Assembly (NCBI RefSeq): GCF_000725485.1
Contig: NZ_JOAG01000013.1
Location: 62,001 to 126,000 of the forward strand
Reading direction: 5' to 3'
Source: Nonomuraea candida
GTDB lineage: Bacteria > Actinomycetota > Actinomycetes > Streptosporangiales > Streptosporangiaceae
DNA length: 64,000 bases
Shown: piece by piece, positions 8,834-16,557 of the stretch
Position numbering within the stretch: the stretch's first letter is position 1
Layout: each line of letters starts with the position of its first letter
The notes under the pieces: generated by a model
Seen by the model: only the letters and a program-made list of their open reading frames with translations
Told to the model about the DNA's origin: nothing
Databases searched by the model: none
Made by a program: the position numbers and the translations under genes

Positions 8834-9265
8834 TCAGCGGTGGCTCTGCCGGGCCGGCGGAGCGGACGGCCGCAGGACGTCCCGCCAGTCGGCGGGCCAG
8901 TTGGCCAGCGCGAGGACCCCCATGATGACCAGGTGGACGGGAGCGGCGACGCTCTCGAACCAGGCGTCGTGGTTGACGATGTGGGTGGTGACCGCGCCGG
9001 TGAGCACGAACACGAGCGTGGTCGCCGCGAGGAACCGGGTGCGCCTGCTCGGGATCAGCAGCAACACCGCACCGAGGAGCTCCAGGCCGCCCACCACGAA
9101 CCGCATCCACGACGGGTAGCCCCATTCGACGAACTTCACCGAGTACGGCGGTCCGTAGAAGGTCTCCCCCGGCATGTACTTGGTCACGGCTCCGACCACG
9201 AACTCCAGTGCCAGGAACACGTACAGGCCGGTCATCAGCCGTCGCCGCCACACCCCGGCGGTCAC
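8834..9265 (-). CDS. DoxX family membrane protein
   Basis: A 143-aa protein with four hydrophobic helices (LMTGLYVFLALEFVVGAVTK; FVVGGLELLGAVLLLIPSR; FLAATTLVFVLTGAV; APVHLVIMGVLALANW). This is the DoxX arrangement, including the family-typical GGLELLGAVLLL. DoxX-like proteins are linked to thiol or oxidative stress in actinobacteria, but the activity is unproven. It lies 187 bp downstream of a TetR gene on the same strand, a pairing that suggests control by that regulator. Start is ATG 9265. Confidence 0.85.
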   Translation of the reverse strand: MTAGVWRRRLMTGLYVFLALEFVVGAVTKYMPGETFYGPPYSVKFVEWGYPSWMRFVVGGLELLGAVLLLIPSRRTRFLAATTLVFVLTGAVTTHIVNHDAWFESVAAPVHLVIMGVLALANWPADWRDVLRPSAPPARQSHR

Positions 9266-9452
9266 CGGCCGATCCCTCCGGCACAGGTCCCACCCCTGGT
9301 CGCGGTGACGGCCGGCGGGCCGATGGGAGGTTCCCGGCGTCGTCGCGGGCCCGGGAAGGCGCCGTGAATGGTGATGTCCATGGCGGTCACGCTAGGTGTG
9401 CCCGCCCGGCGTCGCTTCTCGAATCCTGATCGATCGCGGGCGCCGCCGGCCG

Positions 9453-10013
9453 TCAGCGGATGGTCAGGGCCGCGCGCACCAGCTCGCCGGGGTAGGCGGG
9501 GTGCAGCCCCTCCGGGCGGAACAGGATGCGGTACATGATCGGCGCCACCACGCGGTCCAGCACCGTCTCCACCTCCGGGGCGGGCTCCGCGCGCCGGCGC
9601 GCCCGGGCGAGGATGACCTCGACCTGGTCGGCGGCGTACGCCGAGCACTGGCCCGCGTTCGTGCCGTCCGGGTCGCCGAGCAGCGCGTCCCGGATGTAGG
9701 CGCGGCCCGGCGGCGAGGACATCTCGTCGAGGAAGTGCTCCGCCCAGGCCGTGAGGTCGGCCTCCAGCGCGCCGTGGTCGGCCGGCGGCGCCTCGGGGCG
9801 CAGGCGCTCGACCGCCACGTCCGACAGCAGCTCCTGCAGATCCCCCCAGCGGCGATAGACGGTCGAGGGCGTGACCCCGGCCCTGGCCGCGATGGCCGGG
9901 ATGGTCAGCGCCGCCCGGCCCTGCTCGGCCTCCAGCTCCCGCACCGCGGCGTGCACCGCCTCCTGCACCCGCGCGCTGCGCCCTCCCGGGCGGGCCATGG
10001 TCTTACGACTCAT
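9453..10013 (-). CDS. TetR/AcrR family regulator
   Basis: A 186-aa one-component repressor. The N-terminal helix-turn-helix is clear (ALTIPAIAARAGVTPSTVYRRW, residues 35-57). The C-terminal ligand/dimer domain (TetR_C type) contains LLGDPDGTNAGQ and VVAPIMYRILFRPEG. It is divergent from nothing: both neighbours are on the same strand, the amidase upstream by 39 bp and doxX downstream. doxX is the likeliest target. No palindromic operator is evident in the 9266-9452 gap by eye. Confidence 0.9.
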   Translation of the reverse strand: MSRKTMARPGGRSARVQEAVHAAVRELEAEQGRAALTIPAIAARAGVTPSTVYRRWGDLQELLSDVAVERLRPEAPPADHGALEADLTAWAEHFLDEMSSPPGRAYIRDALLGDPDGTNAGQCSAYAADQVEVILARARRRAEPAPEVETVLDRVVAPIMYRILFRPEGLHPAYPGELVRAALTIR

Positions 10014-10052
10014 GCCATTGATGCTAGTGAGTCCCGATGCCGGTGAGTCGCG

Positions 10053-11444
10053 TCAAGCCGCGGCCGGCGCCGGCAGACCGGCCCGCCCGTACGCCGACTC
10101 GTACGCCGACCCGGCCCGCAGCACCGTGGCCTCGGCCAGCGCCCGGCCGATGAGCTGCATGCCGATGGGCAGGCCGGACTCGTCGTGGCCGACGGGGAGG
10201 GTCAGCGCGGGCACGCCGGTGATGTTCGCGGGCGCGCTGAGGCGTACGTACGCGTCGGAGACGGCCTCCACGGTCCCGTCGGCCCAGGCCACGCTCTCCT
10301 GCCCGGCCGGGACGGCGGTCATCGGGACCGCGGGCGCCGCGATCAGGTCCACCCGCTCGAACAGGCTCGCCCACGCCTGCCGCATGAGCGTGCGCGCCCG
10401 CCGGGCCCGCACGTGGTCGGCGGCCGGGATCAGCGCGCCGGCCTCCAGGAGCACGCGCACGTCGGGGGCGTACCGGTCGGGCGTCGCGCGCAGGGTCGGC
10501 TCGTGGTAGGCCGTGGCCTCGGGCACCATCAGCCCCCACTGGGTGGCCTGGACATAGCGCGCGTAGGGGATCTCCACCTCGACCGGCTCGGCCCCGAGGT
10601 CGGCCAGCCGGCCGACGGCCGCCCGTACGGCGCCTTCGACGGCGGGGGCGACGTGCTCGAAGTAGTGGTTGACCGGCACCCCCACGCGCAGGCCCCGCAG
10701 GTCCCCGCCCGGCGCGGGCCGGAACGCGGCGGCGGGCCGGCTCGCCGGGTCCCTGGGGTCGTGCCCGGCCAGCGCGGGCAGCACGAGCGCGGCGTCCGCC
10801 ACGGTCCTGGTGATCGGCCCGACGTGGTCGAGCGACCAGGAGAGGGGCACCACGCCGTGCCGCGAGACCAGCCCGTACGTCGGCTTGAGCCCCACGACCC
10901 CGTTGAGCGCGGCGGGCACGCGGATGGAGCCTCCCGTGTCCGTGCCCAGCGCGAACAGCGCGGTCCCGGCCGCCACGGCCACCGCCGAGCCGCCGCTCGA
11001 CCCGCCCGCGATCCGGCCGGCGTCCCAGGCGTTGCGCGTCTGGGGCGTCGTCAGCCCGTACGCGAACTCGTGCGTGTGCGTCTTGCCCACCAGGATCGCC
11101 CCGGCCCGCGCCAGCCGGGCCGCCACGCCGCTGTCGGCGGTGGCGAGGTGGCCGTCCCTGGCCCGGGAGCCGGCCCCGGTCGGCAGGCCGGCCACGTCGA
11201 TGAGGTCCTTCAGCCCGAACGGGATGCCGTGCAGCGGCCCTCGGTGCCGGCCGGCGGCGATCTCGCGTTCGGCCTCGGCGGCGGAGGCGCGGGCGGACTC
11301 GGCGAGCACGGCCGCGTACGCCTGGAGGGGCCCTTCGACGGCCTCGATCCGGGCCAGCACGGAGGCGGTCAGCTCCACCGGGGACAGCTCGCGGCGGCCG
11401 ATGGCGGCGGACGCCTCGGCGATGGTCAGCTCAAAGGGTGACAT
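10053..11444 (-). CDS. Amidase (amidase signature family, AtzF/GatA-like)
   Basis: A 463-aa amidase-signature hydrolase. The Ser-cisSer-Lys triad is visible: Lys79 in GLKDLIDV, the cis-Ser in AGGSSGGSA (149/150) and nucleophile Ser173 in TDTGGSIR. The full-length family body follows, including SLDHVGPITRTVADAA. Overlapping its start by 14 bp is a 67-aa AtzG-like protein, so the pair probably forms a two-subunit enzyme like the carboxybiuret hydrolase AtzG/AtzE. It could also be GatC/GatA-like, but no GatB is nearby and the small subunit favours a catabolic amidase. The operon is divergent from an MBL hydrolase over a long inverted repeat. Confidence 0.88.
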   Translation of the reverse strand: MSPFELTIAEASAAIGRRELSPVELTASVLARIEAVEGPLQAYAAVLAESARASAAEAEREIAAGRHRGPLHGIPFGLKDLIDVAGLPTGAGSRARDGHLATADSGVAARLARAGAILVGKTHTHEFAYGLTTPQTRNAWDAGRIAGGSSGGSAVAVAAGTALFALGTDTGGSIRVPAALNGVVGLKPTYGLVSRHGVVPLSWSLDHVGPITRTVADAALVLPALAGHDPRDPASRPAAAFRPAPGGDLRGLRVGVPVNHYFEHVAPAVEGAVRAAVGRLADLGAEPVEVEIPYARYVQATQWGLMVPEATAYHEPTLRATPDRYAPDVRVLLEAGALIPAADHVRARRARTLMRQAWASLFERVDLIAAPAVPMTAVPAGQESVAWADGTVEAVSDAYVRLSAPANITGVPALTLPVGHDESGLPIGMQLIGRALAEATVLRAGSAYESAYGRAGLPAPAAA

Positions 11445-11634
11445 CTGCGGCCTCCCAGCCCGCGGGCCACGCGCCGGGGGCGGTCTCGCCGAGCTCCAGC
11501 TCGCGCAGCGTGCTCACGACGGCGGCGATGTGGTCGGCGGTGGCGGCCACGACGGCGTGGCGCTCCTCCTCCAGGGGCAGCCCGGCGCGGTCCGCCCAGC
11601 GGGCGGCCTCCTGGGCGGTGAGTCGGTCGGTCAT
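11431..11634 (-). CDS. AtzG-like small subunit (DUF4089 type)
   Basis: A 67-aa, mainly helical protein with ADRAGLPLEEERHAVVAATADHIAAVVSTLREL. This is the pattern of AtzG-like/DUF4089 accessory subunits, which wrap around amidase-signature partners and are distant GatC relatives. Its 3' end overlaps the amidase start by 14 bp, implying translational coupling and stoichiometric production. Start ATG 11634 is the first gene downstream of the shared AT-rich inverted repeat. The assignment rests on size, helical pattern and the amidase neighbour. Confidence 0.75.
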   Translation of the reverse strand: MTDRLTAQEAARWADRAGLPLEEERHAVVAATADHIAAVVSTLRELELGETAPGAWPAGWEAADVTL

Positions 11635-11645
11635 CAGCGGACTCC

Positions 11646-11715
11646 CTAAAGCTAAAATTTCGCGTTAATGGACTATAAGGAGGTAGGGTGCGCTAACGCA
11701 AATTTTTAGCTTTAG
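11646..11715. promoter_or_regulatory. Long AT-rich inverted repeat between divergent genes
   Basis: Two 22-bp arms (11646-11667 and 11694-11715) are inverted copies matching at 20 of 22 positions. Each starts CTAAAGCTAAAA and ends GCGTTA when read inward, with 26 bp between them. They sit in the 93-bp gap between the AtzG/amidase operon and the MBL gene, and their A/T content is far above the local average. They look like paired operators or divergent promoters under one regulator. No regulator gene is immediately adjacent; the TetR proteins at 10.0 and 12.7 kb are candidates. Confidence 0.75.
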
Positions 11716-11727
11716 AAGGGACCTCCG

Positions 11728-12588
11728 ATGACCTCCTGGACGGCGGGCGAGCTGACCATCCACCGCGTGGACGAGATCGAGCTGCCCCCGCAGACCGGCC
11801 CCTGGCTGCTGCCGGAGGCCACCCCCGACGTGGTGACCGCCACCCCGTGGCTGCGCCCCGCCTTCGCCGGCGACGCCGGCGGGCTGCGCCTGTCGAGCCA
11901 CAGCTTCGTCTTCACCGCGGGCGGCGTGCGGGTCCTGGTGGACACCGGCATCGGCAACGGCAAGCGCCGCGCCAACCCCGCCTGGGACAACCTGGACACT
12001 CCGTACCTGAGCCGCCTCGCCGCCGCCGGCTACATCCCCGAGGACATCGACCTGGTGATCCTCACGCACCTGCACACCGACCACGTCGGCTGGAACACCC
12101 TCCCCGACGGCGCCCCCACCTTCCCCAACGCCCGGTACGTGACCTCGCGCGCCGAGTGGGACCACTGGGCGTCGGTGGACATGGAGGAGCCCAGGCGGGC
12201 GATGTTCCGCGACTCGGTCCACCCCGTCCGGGAGGCCGGCCTGCTCGACCTCGTGGACGTGCCCGCCGGCGGCGTCGAGGCGGCCCCCGGCGTGCGGCTC
12301 GTCCCCACGCCCGGCCACACCCCCGGCCACGTCGCGGTCCGGGCGGGCACGGCACTGATCACGGGCGACTGCGTCCACCATCCCGTACAGCTCCGCCACC
12401 CGGACATCACGAGCTGCGTGGACGTCGATCCCCGCCAGGCGGTCGCGACCCGGCGGCGGCTGCTCGCGTCGCTGGCCGGCACCGGCACCCTGCTGCTGGG
12501 CAGCCACTTCGCCCCGCCCACCGGCGGCGTGGTGGAGCGGGACGGCGACGGGTTCACCCTGGCGGTCCGGCCCCCGGCCGCGCCCTGA
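11728..12588 (+). CDS. MBL fold metallo-hydrolase
   Basis: A 286-aa metallo-beta-lactamase fold enzyme. Metal ligands are visible in order: LTHLHTDHVGW (HxHxDH), PTPGHTPGHVAV, ITGDCVHHP (bridging Asp) and LLGSHFAPP (late His). The insert with TSRAEWDHW resembles the lactonase/quorum-quenching-like branch, but the substrate is not predictable. It is divergent from the AtzG/amidase pair and likely co-regulated with it through the inverted repeat. A joint role in breakdown of an amide or lactone compound is inference only. Start ATG 11728 has GAAGGGACC upstream. Confidence 0.9.
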   Translation: MTSWTAGELTIHRVDEIELPPQTGPWLLPEATPDVVTATPWLRPAFAGDAGGLRLSSHSFVFTAGGVRVLVDTGIGNGKRRANPAWDNLDTPYLSRLAAAGYIPEDIDLVILTHLHTDHVGWNTLPDGAPTFPNARYVTSRAEWDHWASVDMEEPRRAMFRDSVHPVREAGLLDLVDVPAGGVEAAPGVRLVPTPGHTPGHVAVRAGTALITGDCVHHPVQLRHPDITSCVDVDPRQAVATRRRLLASLAGTGTLLLGSHFAPPTGGVVERDGDGFTLAVRPPAAP

Positions 12589-12661
12589 CCCTCGCGACGC
12601 CGCCAGGGCCACGGTCGCGGTGGCGCGCCGGCCCGGCCGGCGGCCGCATCCGGGGAGCCTC

Positions 12662-12695
12662 TTGACGGTGTGACAATCTTGCATAAGATTGTCAC
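12662..12695 (+). promoter_or_regulatory. Promoter and perfect palindromic operator of the TetR operon
   Basis: GTGACAATCTT (12670-12680) and its exact inverse (12685-12695) form 11-bp arms around GCAT. TTGACG at 12662-12667 would be the -35, and the -10 region would fall inside the right arm (about 12685-12690). This places the transcript start at or next to ATG 12697. Binding of the encoded repressor would block its own promoter, and the mRNA is probably leaderless because no RBS fits. Confidence 0.85.
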
Positions 12696-12696
12696 G

Positions 12697-13266
12697 ATGT
12701 CACAGGATAACGAGAAGCAGCAGCAGATCCTCGACGCCGCGCTCCAGGTGTTCGGCCGCTACGGCTTCCGCCGCACGTCGATGGAGCTGATCGCGCAGGC
12801 CGCCGGGGTGTCCAGGCCCGCCCTCTACAAGCACTACACGGGCAAGGAGGAGATCTTCCGCGCCATGGCGGAGCGGGCCATCGACCAGCTCATCACCAGG
12901 GCGGCGGAGATCGGCACGGGAGACGGCGACGTCGCCGACCGGATCTTCCGTGCGCTCTACCTCAAGCTGGAGTTCCTCGCGGGCAGCGTCGAGGCGGAGT
13001 TCAGGGGCGAGATGCTCGCGGAGGTGAGCGTGCTGGCCCCCGACCTGACGCGCTCGTTCAAGGAGCGTCACGTCGCCGTCGTCGAGTCCGTCCTGCTCGC
13101 CGCCGAGGCCGAGCTGCCGCGGCTGGGCGCCGTCCTGTCCGCGCGCGACGCCGCCGAGCTCCTGCTGGCCTCCTTGGCCGGCATCGCCCAGCAGGAGGAG
13201 GAGCTGGACGTGCTGCGCACCCGGCTGTGGCAGCTCGTCGACATCACCGTACGAAGCCTCACCTGA
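12697..13266 (+). CDS. TetR/AcrR family regulator, autoregulated
   Basis: A 189-aa TetR regulator. The HTH is GFRRTSMELIAQAAGVSRPA followed by LYKHYTGKEEIFRAM. The C-terminal domain is helical and ends in a Glu-rich helix (QQEEELDVL). ATG 12697 is chosen over GTG 12670 because the latter lies inside the operator palindrome; the message is probably leaderless. It is the first gene of a tight operon: gaps of 14 bp to a membrane protein, 14 bp to an SDR and 18 bp to an AraC regulator. Transcription of all four probably responds to the ligand of this repressor. Confidence 0.92.
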   Translation: MSQDNEKQQQILDAALQVFGRYGFRRTSMELIAQAAGVSRPALYKHYTGKEEIFRAMAERAIDQLITRAAEIGTGDGDVADRIFRALYLKLEFLAGSVEAEFRGEMLAEVSVLAPDLTRSFKERHVAVVESVLLAAEAELPRLGAVLSARDAAELLLASLAGIAQQEEELDVLRTRLWQLVDITVRSLT

Positions 13267-13280
13267 CCACCGGAGCGACC

Positions 13281-13595
13281 ATGACACAGACCATCCTGCT
13301 CAGCCTCTTCGCGGGGCTCCTCGCCGCCAACGCCACACCGCACTTCGTGAAGGGCATCACCAAGGAGGAGTTCCCCACCCTCTTCGGGCCCAGCCCGCTG
13401 ATCAACCTGGTCGCCGGCTGGGGGATGTACGTGCTGGCCGCGATCCTGACGATCCTGGCCGACGTCGCCGCCCACCCGGTCCCGGCGTTCGCCGCGGGCG
13501 CGGTGGGCGTGCTGGCCATGGGCGTCTTCCACGCCCAGGTCGGCGCCGCCGGCGTCGGCAGGCGCTCCGCCCCGGCCCGCGGCCGCGCGACGTGA
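13281..13595 (+). CDS. Small membrane protein of the TetR operon
   Basis: A 104-aa protein with three hydrophobic segments (ILLSLFAGLLAANATPHFVK; LINLVAGWGMYVLAAILTIL; AFAAGAVGVLAMGVF) and a basic Arg-rich C-terminus. ATG 13281 has GGAG 4 nt upstream; an open frame further upstream is antisense-like and lacks an RBS. I do not recognise a named family, though NATPHFVKGITKEEFPT looks like a conserved motif of uncharacterised actinobacterial proteins. Being second in a TetR-controlled operon next to an SDR suggests a substrate- or stress-related membrane role. Confidence 0.75.
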   Translation: MTQTILLSLFAGLLAANATPHFVKGITKEEFPTLFGPSPLINLVAGWGMYVLAAILTILADVAAHPVPAFAAGAVGVLAMGVFHAQVGAAGVGRRSAPARGRAT

Positions 13596-13609
13596 GAGGA
13601 GCGCCGCCC

Positions 13610-14512
13610 ATGACCCCGCCCACGATCGTGATGACCGGAGCCACCTCCGGGCTCGGCGCCATCGCCGCCGCACGGATGACCGCCGCCGGCGCGCGGCTGC
13701 TCGTCGGCGCGCGCGGCCCCGGGCCGCACACCGGCGACGGGTTACCGCCCCTCGACCTGTCCAGGCTCGACTCCGTACGCGCGTTCGCCGCGGCGCTGGA
13801 GGAGCACCTCGGCGCCACCCCCATCGACGTCCTCGCGCTGAACGCCGGCGTCTCCTTCCACCACATCGACCAGCGCACCGCCGACGGCTACGAGACCACG
13901 TTCGCCGTCAACCACCTCGCCCACTACCTCCTGCTCCGCAGGCTCCTGCCCCGCCTCGCCGACGGCGGCCGGGTGGTGATCACCAGCAGCTCCGTGCACG
14001 ACCCCGAGCGCGGCGGCACGCTGCCGCCGCCCAGGCACGCCAGCGCGAAGCTGCTCGCCGCCCCCGAGCTGGACCCGGACAGGGAGAGCAGCCCCCGGGC
14101 GGCCGGCGGCCACGCGTACACCGCGTCGAAGCTGTGCGGCCTGATGACCGCGCGCACGCTCGCCAGGCGGCCGGAGACCCTGGACAAGCGGCTCACCGTG
14201 CTCGCCTACGACCCCGGCCCGACGCCCGGCACCGGCCTGTCCCGCAACTTCAGCCTGCCCATCCGGATCGTCTGGTCCCTGCTCGGCACGCCCCTCGGCG
14301 CCCTGGTCCCGCGCATGAACAGCCGCCGGGCCGCCGGTCACACGCTGGCCGACCTCTGCCTCGGCACGATCACCCCGCCCGCCGGCCAGGGGTACGCCTC
14401 GCTGGTGCGGGGCCGGCTGACCTGGCCGCAACCGTCGAAGACGGCTCGCGACGACGCGGCGGGCGAGGCACTCTGGCAGGACAGCGCCGCCCTCGTCGGT
14501 CTGCCGGCCTAG
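13610..14512 (+). CDS. SDR family NAD(P)-dependent oxidoreductase
   Basis: A 300-aa classical-like short-chain dehydrogenase. TGATSGLG is at the N-terminus, LALNAGVSF (NAG motif) at about 85, ITSSSVHD (catalytic Ser) and YTASKLCGL (Tyr-x-x-x-Lys). The C-terminal part resembles the retinol dehydrogenase/protochlorophyllide reductase-like group (YDPGPTPGTGL; PRMNSRRAAG). AGGAG at 13596-13600 fixes ATG 13610, so an upstream GTG at 13592 that overlaps the previous gene is less likely. It is the third gene of the TetR operon. Confidence 0.9.
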   Translation: MTPPTIVMTGATSGLGAIAAARMTAAGARLLVGARGPGPHTGDGLPPLDLSRLDSVRAFAAALEEHLGATPIDVLALNAGVSFHHIDQRTADGYETTFAVNHLAHYLLLRRLLPRLADGGRVVITSSSVHDPERGGTLPPPRHASAKLLAAPELDPDRESSPRAAGGHAYTASKLCGLMTARTLARRPETLDKRLTVLAYDPGPTPGTGLSRNFSLPIRIVWSLLGTPLGALVPRMNSRRAAGHTLADLCLGTITPPAGQGYASLVRGRLTWPQPSKTARDDAAGEALWQDSAALVGLPA

Positions 14513-14530
14513 CGACATGAGGTGCCCGGC

Positions 14531-15448
14531 ATGCCGGTGATCCAGGAGAGCGGCCTGGTCCGGGACGCCGCCGGCGCGGACGGCCCGGCCTACACGAAGG
14601 GCACCCATCTCTCACTCGGCCCCGTGCTGGCGATGCGCAAGAGCTTCGTGCCGGAGGCGCAGGGCTGGTGGCGGGTGGCCGACGTGCGGCGTGACGCGGA
14701 GTTCGACCAGGCGTACCAGATCATGGTGCCGTTGACCGGCAGCCTGCACGCCGTCTGCGCCGACCGGCACGTCTCGTCCGGCGCGGGCCAGCTCGTCATG
14801 CACGACCTGGCGCGCATGACCAGCGTGGCGTTCCGGGGGCCGGCGCGGCGCGAGAGCTTCGAGACCGCCGCCGTCATGATCCCGAAGCCGATGCTGCCGC
14901 TCCCGGGCGGCCAGCTCGACGCGATGATGGGCAGCAACGTCTCGGCGCGTGACGGGATCGGCGGGCTGCTGGCGGACTTCGTCACCCGGCTGACGCACGA
15001 GCCCGACGCCTACCGGGCCTCCGACGGGCCGCGCATCGGGATGGTGCTGGTCGACCTCGTCACCGCGCTGGTCGCGCACGCCGTCGACGGCCGCTCGGCC
15101 GTCCCGCCCTCCAACCGCGACGTGCTGGTCATGCGCATCCAGGCGTTCGTCCAGGAGCACCTGCGCGACCCCGCCATGACGCCGCGGGCGCTGGCCGTCC
15201 AGCACCACATCTCCACCAGCTACCTGCACCGCCTCTTCCAGGAGCGCGGCCTGACGGTCGGCGGTTACATCAGGACGCAGCGGCTCGAACGCGCCCGCCG
15301 CGACCTGGCCGACCCGGCCCTGGGCTCCGTGCCGATCCACAACATCGCGGCCAGGTGGGGCTTCTCCCATGCCGCCGACTTCAGCCGGGCGTTCCGGCGC
15401 GCGTACGGCGTGTCGCCCAAGGACTTCCGCCTCGCGGCGCACGGCTGA
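14531..15448 (+). CDS. AraC family transcriptional activator
   Basis: A 305-aa regulator. The N-terminal half is an AraC-binding-like beta domain (RDAEFDQAYQIMVPLTGSLH; GQLVMHDLARM). The C-terminal about 100 residues carry two HTH motifs (ALAVQHHISTSYLHRLFQER and IAARWGFSHAADFSRAFRRA) ending in YGVSPKDFR, the AraC/XylS signature. GAGG at 14519-14522 supports ATG 14531 over GTG 14522. It is the last gene of the TetR-led operon, so a second regulator is produced when the repressor is relieved; its target is unknown. Confidence 0.92.
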   Translation: MPVIQESGLVRDAAGADGPAYTKGTHLSLGPVLAMRKSFVPEAQGWWRVADVRRDAEFDQAYQIMVPLTGSLHAVCADRHVSSGAGQLVMHDLARMTSVAFRGPARRESFETAAVMIPKPMLPLPGGQLDAMMGSNVSARDGIGGLLADFVTRLTHEPDAYRASDGPRIGMVLVDLVTALVAHAVDGRSAVPPSNRDVLVMRIQAFVQEHLRDPAMTPRALAVQHHISTSYLHRLFQERGLTVGGYIRTQRLERARRDLADPALGSVPIHNIAARWGFSHAADFSRAFRRAYGVSPKDFRLAAHG

Positions 15449-15505
15449 GCCGTTCCCCGGGCGGGCGGCTCCTTCTCGGATGGCCCGGCCTCCGGGGCCG
15501 TCCGG

Positions 15506-15613
15506 TCAGGGGCGCAGGACCAGGCGGATCGGGTCGCCCTCCTTGCGGGGCACCTCGCCGGGGCCCGGCTCGGGCACGGGCACGCGCTCCATGCGCAGCT
15601 CGCGGGTGGGGAC
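15506..15613 (-). pseudogene. Gene remnant resembling an oxidoreductase N-terminus
   Basis: On the minus strand a short frame reads ELRMERVPVPEPGPGEVP and then stops after a further 14 residues. VPVPEPGPGEV is the N-terminal signature of zinc-type alcohol dehydrogenases, normally followed by LV and more than 300 residues that are absent here. Its end reads like the C-terminus of another protein (IRLVLRP). It is a chance-looking fusion of fragments, most simply a deletion scar. Confidence 0.35.
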
Positions 15614-15618
15614 GTCGC

Positions 15619-15762
15619 ATGGGGCCGGACGGGATGCCGTTCGCCGACGCGCTGCGCGCCGCGATCCTGCAGCTGTTGCCGCTGGACCCGGCCCGGCGCG
15701 ACGCCCGGCTCCGGGCGGTGGACGCCGCCGTACGCCTGCTCACGCAGCCAGGGGCCGCGTGA
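15619..15762 (+). pseudogene. Short ORF or gene fragment
   Basis: A 47-codon frame from ATG 15619 (or ATG 15634) contains MPFADALRAAILQLLPLDPA and a helix DARLRAVDAAVRLL. FADALRAAI is the opening helix seen in some actinobacterial DNA-binding or regulator proteins, but the protein stops before any domain is complete. There is no good RBS. Treated as a fragment together with the adjacent minus-strand scrap; it could be a genuine small protein. Confidence 0.3.
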
Positions 15763-15839
15763 CGGCGGGAGAGCGGCGGGCCGCCGGAGCCCGCGACGGC
15801 GGGACGGGGCTGCGTGACGGGGGAAGCGGCGGGTCGGGG

Positions 15840-16187
15840 TTACGTGACGACGGGGAAGCGGCGGCCCAGGCCGGTGACGTTCAGGAGCCGGCTCATGAAC
15901 GGGGGCAGGCCGGTCAGGGCCAGGGTGATGCCCTTGGCGCGGGCCCGGCCCTGCACGCCGAGCAGCACCGCGAGCCCGCCGGCGCCGCAGAAGGTCACCT
16001 GGGACAGGTCCAGGACGAGCAGGCGGTCGCTGTGGCCGAGGGCGTCCAGCAGGCGCCCGCGCAACTGCGCCGTGGTGAAGATGTCGATGACGCCGGACAG
16101 GTGGACGACGGTGGCCTCCGGCGCATCCGCCTCGCCAGGGGCGGCGGCGTTCGCTTCACAGGGGGTGGCGGCGTTGGTGACGGTCAT
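15840..16187 (-). CDS. STAS domain anti-anti-sigma factor-like protein
   Basis: A 115-aa single STAS domain. TVVHLSGVIDIFTTAQLRGR and LLVLDLSQVTFCGAGGLAVL are the two diagnostic blocks, ending in TGLGRRFPV. The usual DSSGL phosphoacceptor loop reads CGAGGL, so both serines are replaced (Ala and Gly) and the adjacent Asp is Gly. The classical partner-switch phosphorylation is therefore not possible at that site. The N-terminal 25 residues are Ala-rich and disordered. It is monocistronic; no anti-sigma kinase is in the window. Confidence 0.88.
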   Translation of the reverse strand: MTVTNAATPCEANAAAPGEADAPEATVVHLSGVIDIFTTAQLRGRLLDALGHSDRLLVLDLSQVTFCGAGGLAVLLGVQGRARAKGITLALTGLPPFMSRLLNVTGLGRRFPVVT

Positions 16188-16528
16188 GGTGTCTCCTCTT
16201 CGGAGAGGCGCATATGAAGGGCCGGCTGTGCCTGCTGACCGGGTGCGGTCCGGGCTCGCCCGGCCCGGGCGCCGCCGGTCCCGCGCGGGACTGCGCTGCG
16301 CCCGCCGCGCGGCGGCCTGGGAGATCGTGGACGAGGCGGCGTCGGGCGGCGCGTGTTGGGAGGAGCCGGTGTCATGGTCGCTGACCTGTTCAGGCCCTGG
16401 GAGAAGGGCCGATGGTGGTGGTTCGCCGGGGGCGACGCAGACCTGAGTGCCGACGCTCGAATAGTCCTCGGTCTCATCAGACTACCTCACGCCTCACAAA
16501 ACAGGCCTTTCACGCATCCGGCTAGGGT
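16188..16528. other. Intergenic region, no supported gene
   Basis: About 340 bp between two minus-strand genes. Frames give only Pro/Arg-rich shadow peptides. The part nearest 16200 should hold the promoter and RBS of the STAS gene (GAGGAGAC before ATG 16187). Nothing else is recognisable. Confidence 0.5.
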
Positions 16529-16555
16529 TCTGCTGCCGGGCACGCCGGCAGCAGA
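16529..16555 (-). terminator. Hairpin terminator
   Basis: TCTGCTGCCGG (16529-16539) pairs perfectly with CCGGCAGCAGA (16545-16555) over a 5-nt loop, directly after the stop of the minus-strand gene ending at 16558. There is no U tract, as is common in actinomycete terminators. Confidence 0.65.
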
Positions 16556-16557
16556 CG

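Noticed and set aside
16184..16477. 97-aa minus-strand ORF upstream of the STAS gene
   Set aside because: Pro/Arg/His-rich, no RBS and overlaps the STAS start.
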